NCBI GenBank assembly: GCA_016708315.1
Contig: JADJGC010000007.1
Span: 1 to 64,000, forward strand
Source of the DNA: a bacterium
GTDB taxonomy: Bacteria; Zixibacteria; MSB-5A5; CAIYYT01
Direction of reading: 5' to 3'
Length of the DNA: 64,000 nucleotides
In this document: positions 60,111-64,000 of the stretch, piece by piece
Layout of the letters: every line of letters begins with the position of its first letter
Position numbering within the stretch: the stretch's first letter is position 1
The notes under the pieces: model-generated
Told to the model about the DNA's origin: nothing
The model's database searches: none
Seen by the model: the letters and a program-made list of their open reading frames with translations, nothing else
Program-made: the position numbers and the translations under genes

Positions 60111-61505
60111 ATGATTGAGAAGCTAAGAAAATTCGACACCATCGAAGTCGAAATCGAAGACCTTGCCCTCACCGGCAAATCTATTGGTCACCATAACGGC
60201 ATGGTCATTATGTCCGATCAGGGACTTCCCGGGGAACGAATTTCCTGCCAGATCACTATGACCAAACGTCGCTATGCCTTTGCCCGCTTCAAGGAATTGC
60301 TTCGGCCGTCTCCTCGCCGGATTGAACCTCGCTGCTCCAATTTCACCCGCTGTGGCGGATGCACTTGGCAGAATCTTGAATACTCCGACCAGATCGAGTT
60401 TAAAACACGATTCATCAAAGAAGCTATCGCGCGAATCGGCAAGCTGTCCAACATCCCGATCGAGCCTCCGGTCGTGGCCGGCGAGACTTTCTACTATCGC
60501 AACAAGATGGAATACACCTTTGGACATCATGATGACGATCCCGCTGTCGGTATGCACGTTCGCGGGCGCTTCGACAAGGTCTTCGACCTGAAAGAATGCT
60601 ACCTTCAATCCGAACAATCCGTGCAGGCATTGGAAGTTGTGCGCAGCGCCGCCATCGATCTGCAGATCCCCTTTATGAATGAGCGCACCGGCGAAGGCGA
60701 ATTGCGCTTTCTGGTTGTACGCGAGGGAAAACTCACCGGCGATTTCATGCTCAATCTGGTGACATTCAACCGCGAATTTGCCGGCCGTGACGAGTTGTTT
60801 GCAAGAATTGTCAGGAGCGTGCCTGGTCTGACTTCATTCTTTCACACAGTCAATGGCAAAAAGGCAAATGTCGCCATCGGCGATGAGTTGATACCGATTC
60901 ATGGCAAAGATCACCTTACCGAAACAATCGGCGACCTCGAGTTTCGTATCACTCCATTTTCCTTCTTCCAAACTAATAGCCGCCAAACTAAAGCCCTGTA
61001 TAACGTCATTCTTGATCATGTAGCTCCAAAACCTAATCAACAACTATTGGACCTCTTTTGTGGTTGCGGCACCATTGCTCTCTATCTCGCTCGTCAGGTA
61101 GGTGGCGTGCTGGGAATCGAACTCAACGCCGAAGCCATCGAAATGGCGAAGCAAAATGCCGCCTTGAACAAAATCGATAATGCCGAATTCATAGCCGGAG
61201 ACGTCCGCAAACTCCTTGTCGAGCTATCCCAGTCTGAACGACACTTCGACACGATCATCACGGACCCGCCGAGGGCTGGGATGGAGCAAAAAGCTATCCA
61301 GCGAATTGTCCGACTCAAAGCTGACAAGATCGTCGCAGTCTCTTGTAATCCAGCTACATTGGCTCGCGATCTCGAACTATTCGCCGAAGCTGGCTATGTC
61401 ACGCAGCGCGTCACTCCGGTAGACATGTTTCCGCAAACGGCACATATCGAAGCCGTCGCCACTTTGCTACGCGACCCCGATTTCCAGCCTCCAACTGAGG
61501 AATAA
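60111..61505 (+). CDS. 23S rRNA/tRNA uracil-5 methyltransferase, RlmD/TrmA type
   Basis: The 464-residue enzyme adds a methyl group to C5 of a uridine in rRNA or tRNA. It has an N-terminal TRAM domain (VEIEDLALTGKSIGHHNGMV), iron-sulfur Cys residues (CSNFTRCGGCTW and KECYLQ), the SAM site LLDLFCGCGTIALYL, PPRAGME and the catalytic Cys in AVSCNPATLARDL. The [4Fe-4S] motif marks RlmD/RumA more than TrmA. Two starts are possible, ATG 60099 or 60111; the latter precedes the TRAM domain closely. Neither has a strong ribosome site. Confidence 0.9.
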   Translation: MIEKLRKFDTIEVEIEDLALTGKSIGHHNGMVIMSDQGLPGERISCQITMTKRRYAFARFKELLRPSPRRIEPRCSNFTRCGGCTWQNLEYSDQIEFKTRFIKEAIARIGKLSNIPIEPPVVAGETFYYRNKMEYTFGHHDDDPAVGMHVRGRFDKVFDLKECYLQSEQSVQALEVVRSAAIDLQIPFMNERTGEGELRFLVVREGKLTGDFMLNLVTFNREFAGRDELFARIVRSVPGLTSFFHTVNGKKANVAIGDELIPIHGKDHLTETIGDLEFRITPFSFFQTNSRQTKALYNVILDHVAPKPNQQLLDLFCGCGTIALYLARQVGGVLGIELNAEAIEMAKQNAALNKIDNAEFIAGDVRKLLVELSQSERHFDTIITDPPRAGMEQKAIQRIVRLKADKIVAVSCNPATLARDLELFAEAGYVTQRVTPVDMFPQTAHIEAVATLLRDPDFQPPTEE

Positions 61506-61591
61506 TCTTGAGTTTCCGGTCTCAGTATTGAAGTTGACTGTAGAATCGAATATGATAGATTCCTGATCACATAACGATTATGGAGAAACGA

Positions 61592-63304
61592 ATGACTCGA
61601 ATTTTGACACTCTGCGGCTTGCTGATATTACTCGTCCTTGTTCCTACTACCAACGCCGCTCCCAAGCTGACCGCCGAAGAACAACTTCAGAAAATCGCTG
61701 AAGATTATCTGATAATCCAATATGAGTTTGATCCTGTCCATGCAACAGAAATGGGTGAACACCGCTATGACGGACGCTATCCCGATTTCTCAACCGGTGC
61801 CATCAACCGTATGGTCAACAAACTCCGTCAAGTCAAAGCGAATCTCAAGAAGATTAAACTCGCGGAATTGAGCACTGACGCCAAAATCGACTTCATGTTG
61901 TTGGATTCAAACATTGATACTCAGGTGATCTACCTGACCAGTACAATCCTCTACCGTGATAATCCGAAGCTCTACAGCTCGACCGCAATCAACGGCATCT
62001 ACTTGATTATGTTGTCGCAATCTCTCAGCGTGACAGAACAATTGACCCTGATTCTCGAACGACTATCCAAACTGCCCGATTTCTTGATTGCCGGTGAGAA
62101 GCAAATCAAGAATCCACCCCAGGTCTGGAGCGTATTGGCAAAGGATGAATCTGACAACGCCACAACTTTCTTAAACGATGTCTCAACCTTCTACAGTGCG
62201 CAGGTGCCGGAGCGACAGAGTGAAATAGATGTCAAGTTCGCTGCTGCCGCTGGAGCATTTCAGGACTACTCCGATTTCCTCAACGACTATGTTGAGCGCG
62301 AGGGCCAATCGTTTGCCATCGGCAGAGAGGTCTACAATCGTCTCTTGACGACGCAGTACTTCCTCGACTTCAATGTCGATTCGCTGTTGAGGTTCGGCGA
62401 GACGATGTTCGCCCAAGCCAATACTACTTATGACTCTCTGGCCTCGATTGTCGACAGCCTTCCTCCGGTGGAGGAGCGGAATACTTTCATTCCCAGCACT
62501 TTTACGCGCGACGATGTGCTCGACTACTTTCAATGGGAGATTGAGCAGGTGAGAAACTGGGTGGTCGAAAACGACTTCGCCACGATCCCGGCAGATATCG
62601 GCGACTGCATTCCAGTAGAAACTCCGCAGTTTCTTGCAAATATAATTGGCGGCATTGCCTACCAGCCGCCGGGTGCATTCGAGCAGGTCCAAACCGGCAG
62701 ATTCTATGTGCGTCCGCTCCCTGATTCGCTGGATGACGCTAATCGCTCCGCGCTTTTCCGTTATTGCTATCGACGTGGTTTCCGCTCATCGACCGTGCAC
62801 GAGGCCTATCCAGGCCATCATATGCAGCTCCAGCTAGCCAACCGCAATACCTCGCTTATCCGCCGTATTCAACGCAACGACCTTTTTGTCGAGGGCTGGG
62901 CTCTTTACTGCGAAGAAGCCGTCTATAATGCCGGATTTTACGGCAAAGACGTCCGCCAGCAACTGGCAATTGCCGGTGGCATTCGTTTCCGCGCCGCTCG
63001 AATCATTGTCGATGCCAGGCTTCAGACCGGGCAATTCACCTATCAGCAAGCTATTGACTGGATGGTTGAGAAGCTCGGCTCTTCAATCGAATACATCGAA
63101 AAGGAAGTCAGTCGATACACGCTTACTCCAACTGTCCCAATGACATATCTGCTCGGGAAAGAACAGCTAAAAGAGATTCGCACCTCATTGCAGCAGCGGA
63201 TGGGAAGTGAATACTCGACGAAACGGTTCCATGATCTACTCTTAAATGAGGGAGCCATTCCGCCGGTGTTAATCTCGCGCAAAGTGAACGACTTGATTCT
63301 CTAA
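61592..63304 (+). CDS. DUF885 secreted metallopeptidase-like protein
   Basis: The 570-residue product has a signal peptide (LTLCGLLILLVLVPTTNAAP). It matches the DUF885 family, which contains the zinc motif HEAYPGHHMQL (about residue 403) plus a downstream Glu in EGWALYCEEAVY. This HExxxGHH-Glu set suggests a peptidase-like catalytic site; exact substrates are unknown. The N-terminal half is helical. ATG 61592 is favoured because GGAG lies 6 bp upstream and the first ATG (61580) overlaps that site. Confidence 0.85.
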   Translation: MTRILTLCGLLILLVLVPTTNAAPKLTAEEQLQKIAEDYLIIQYEFDPVHATEMGEHRYDGRYPDFSTGAINRMVNKLRQVKANLKKIKLAELSTDAKIDFMLLDSNIDTQVIYLTSTILYRDNPKLYSSTAINGIYLIMLSQSLSVTEQLTLILERLSKLPDFLIAGEKQIKNPPQVWSVLAKDESDNATTFLNDVSTFYSAQVPERQSEIDVKFAAAAGAFQDYSDFLNDYVEREGQSFAIGREVYNRLLTTQYFLDFNVDSLLRFGETMFAQANTTYDSLASIVDSLPPVEERNTFIPSTFTRDDVLDYFQWEIEQVRNWVVENDFATIPADIGDCIPVETPQFLANIIGGIAYQPPGAFEQVQTGRFYVRPLPDSLDDANRSALFRYCYRRGFRSSTVHEAYPGHHMQLQLANRNTSLIRRIQRNDLFVEGWALYCEEAVYNAGFYGKDVRQQLAIAGGIRFRAARIIVDARLQTGQFTYQQAIDWMVEKLGSSIEYIEKEVSRYTLTPTVPMTYLLGKEQLKEIRTSLQQRMGSEYSTKRFHDLLLNEGAIPPVLISRKVNDLIL

Positions 63305-63502
63305 TACCGCTCAATTCAGCGTCCAATTCTTCCGATAACTTAAAAAGACAAGGCGTTCGTGTGCCCGGAATTGTTCATTCCCGGTGCCGAGTGCTTGTCG
63401 TTCTGCAAGTGCCGAACGAACAATAACTTAACAGGTTCGCCCTTCCACTCTGCGAGAATGGCAGTTGCGCAGTATCGGGCGATCAGGCGGAGGCTGACTT
63501 AT

Positions 63503-64000
63503 ATGGCTAAAATCCTTCTCGCGTCCGATTTTCAACTCGGTCGTCAGTTTCCCGGACTCGGAAAATCCGGCGATCTCGTTCGCAAGGCGTTGAAGGACGC
63601 TCTTGAAAAATGCGTCTCTCAAGCATTAGAGTCGAGCGTTGACCTGTTGGTTGTAAGCGGCAATCTGTTTGCCACAAATCTCGTATCGCGAAATCTGGTA
63701 GACTTTGTCTATCGACAAGCCGAACGTCTTGGGCGTATCCCGTTCGTAATCGTGCCTGGAAGTCTTGACTGCCTCGATGACAACTCGATTTACCATCACT
63801 TGCCAGTGGAAAACCGGCCCGACAACATCTGTGTGCTTGGTGCCGACCACGAATGCACGATCAATTTTGCAGATTCAAACATCACCGTCTATGGTGTCCC
63901 TGACTACGGACCGGATGCCCCTCAAAGCGGCTGGCGAGTTCCGCAGCGAGCCAATTTCGAAGGTGCTCATCTTCTCATTGTCGCTAACCGTGAAGCATTC
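63503..64000 (+). CDS. SbcD-like calcineurin-fold phosphoesterase, N-terminal part, active site degraded
   Basis: Only the first 166 codons are inside the window. The opening KILLASDFQLGRQFPG and VDLLVVSGNLFATNLVS follow the layout of SbcD/Mre11 nucleases, but the metal-binding motifs are altered. D-x-H reads DFQ, GDxxD reads GNLFA and GNHD reads GSLD. This is therefore probably a non-catalytic paralogue, or one with another metal use. ATG 63503 has GGCGGAGG upstream. The 198-bp gap before it (63305-63502) shows no gene. Confidence 0.65.
   Translation, partial: MAKILLASDFQLGRQFPGLGKSGDLVRKALKDALEKCVSQALESSVDLLVVSGNLFATNLVSRNLVDFVYRQAERLGRIPFVIVPGSLDCLDDNSIYHHLPVENRPDNICVLGADHECTINFADSNITVYGVPDYGPDAPQSGWRVPQRANFEGAHLLIVANREAF

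Noticed and set aside
63305..63502. tRNA-like fold in the gap before the SbcD-like gene
   Set aside because: Short inverted stretches exist but arms and anticodon loop do not form; no other tRNA or CRISPR repeat was seen anywhere in the window.

Overview
The window is a densely packed bacterial chromosome segment with about 60 protein genes, nearly all on the + strand. No rRNA, tRNA, CRISPR array, phage or insertion-sequence transposase was seen. The host looks like a Gram-negative, diderm, FCB-type lineage. The evidence is an LptE lipoprotein, RseP and MurJ, a PorV/UPF0164-type outer-membrane protein, a secreted subtilase ending in a YPNPF...GVY C-terminal sorting/FlgD-like domain, many lipobox lipoproteins, type IV pilus motors and MglA/roadblock proteins. 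A candidate phylum such as Zixibacteria would fit, but that is inference from gene content only.

Layout. 1-5.5 kb: edge of a secreted beta-helix protein, an MFS exporter, hutI overlapping lptE, a PorV-like protein, a small lipoprotein and a rhodanese. 5.7-9.3 kb: three tandem paralogous lipoproteins, each with a short collagen-like Gly-X-Y stretch followed by an ethylbenzene-dehydrogenase-type haem-binding domain, closed by a strong terminator. 9.4-24.5 kb: mostly metabolism and housekeeping (GNAT acetyltransferase, ComM/YifB, subtilase, sucCD, asparaginase, HD hydrolase, tryptophanase, LiaF-like protein, argF, thioesterase, RNase H-like protein, secreted propeller-like protein), with a 271-bp inverted-repeat element at 19.0-19.3 kb. 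24.5-28.7 kb: rpsT (minus strand), murJ and comEC.

28.8-40.1 kb is the most unusual block. A PATAN/DUF4388 protein, a small membrane protein, four different roadblock/LC7 proteins and an MglA-type GTPase with a long basic-tailed extension run directly into pilB, pilT and pilC. A terminator and then a PilS-like sensor kinase follow. This looks like a polarity or pilus-switching module built into the pilus motor operon. 40.2-49.7 kb holds a thioredoxin-fold (DUF255) protein and a complete F1Fo ATP synthase operon (atpZ-I-B-E-F-H-A-G-D-C). It has a clear sigma70-type promoter, and its atpI reading frame is broken by one base. 50-52.9 kb: periplasmic cyclophilin, dxr and rseP.

52.9-58.8 kb is a metal-uptake locus: a divergent outer-membrane protein, a DtxR/MntR regulator with two palindromes in the shared promoter region, a metal-binding lipoprotein-like receptor, an ABC ATPase and two permeases. 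Both permeases carry a C-terminal DtxR-like domain. 58.8-64 kb: a secreted protein of unknown function, an RlmD/TrmA-type RNA m5U methyltransferase, a DUF885 metallopeptidase-like protein and the start of an SbcD-like phosphoesterase with a degraded active site.

Promoters visible by eye share a TTGAC(A/T) or TTGTAA -35 box, a 16-17 bp spacer and a TATATT or TATACT -10 box.
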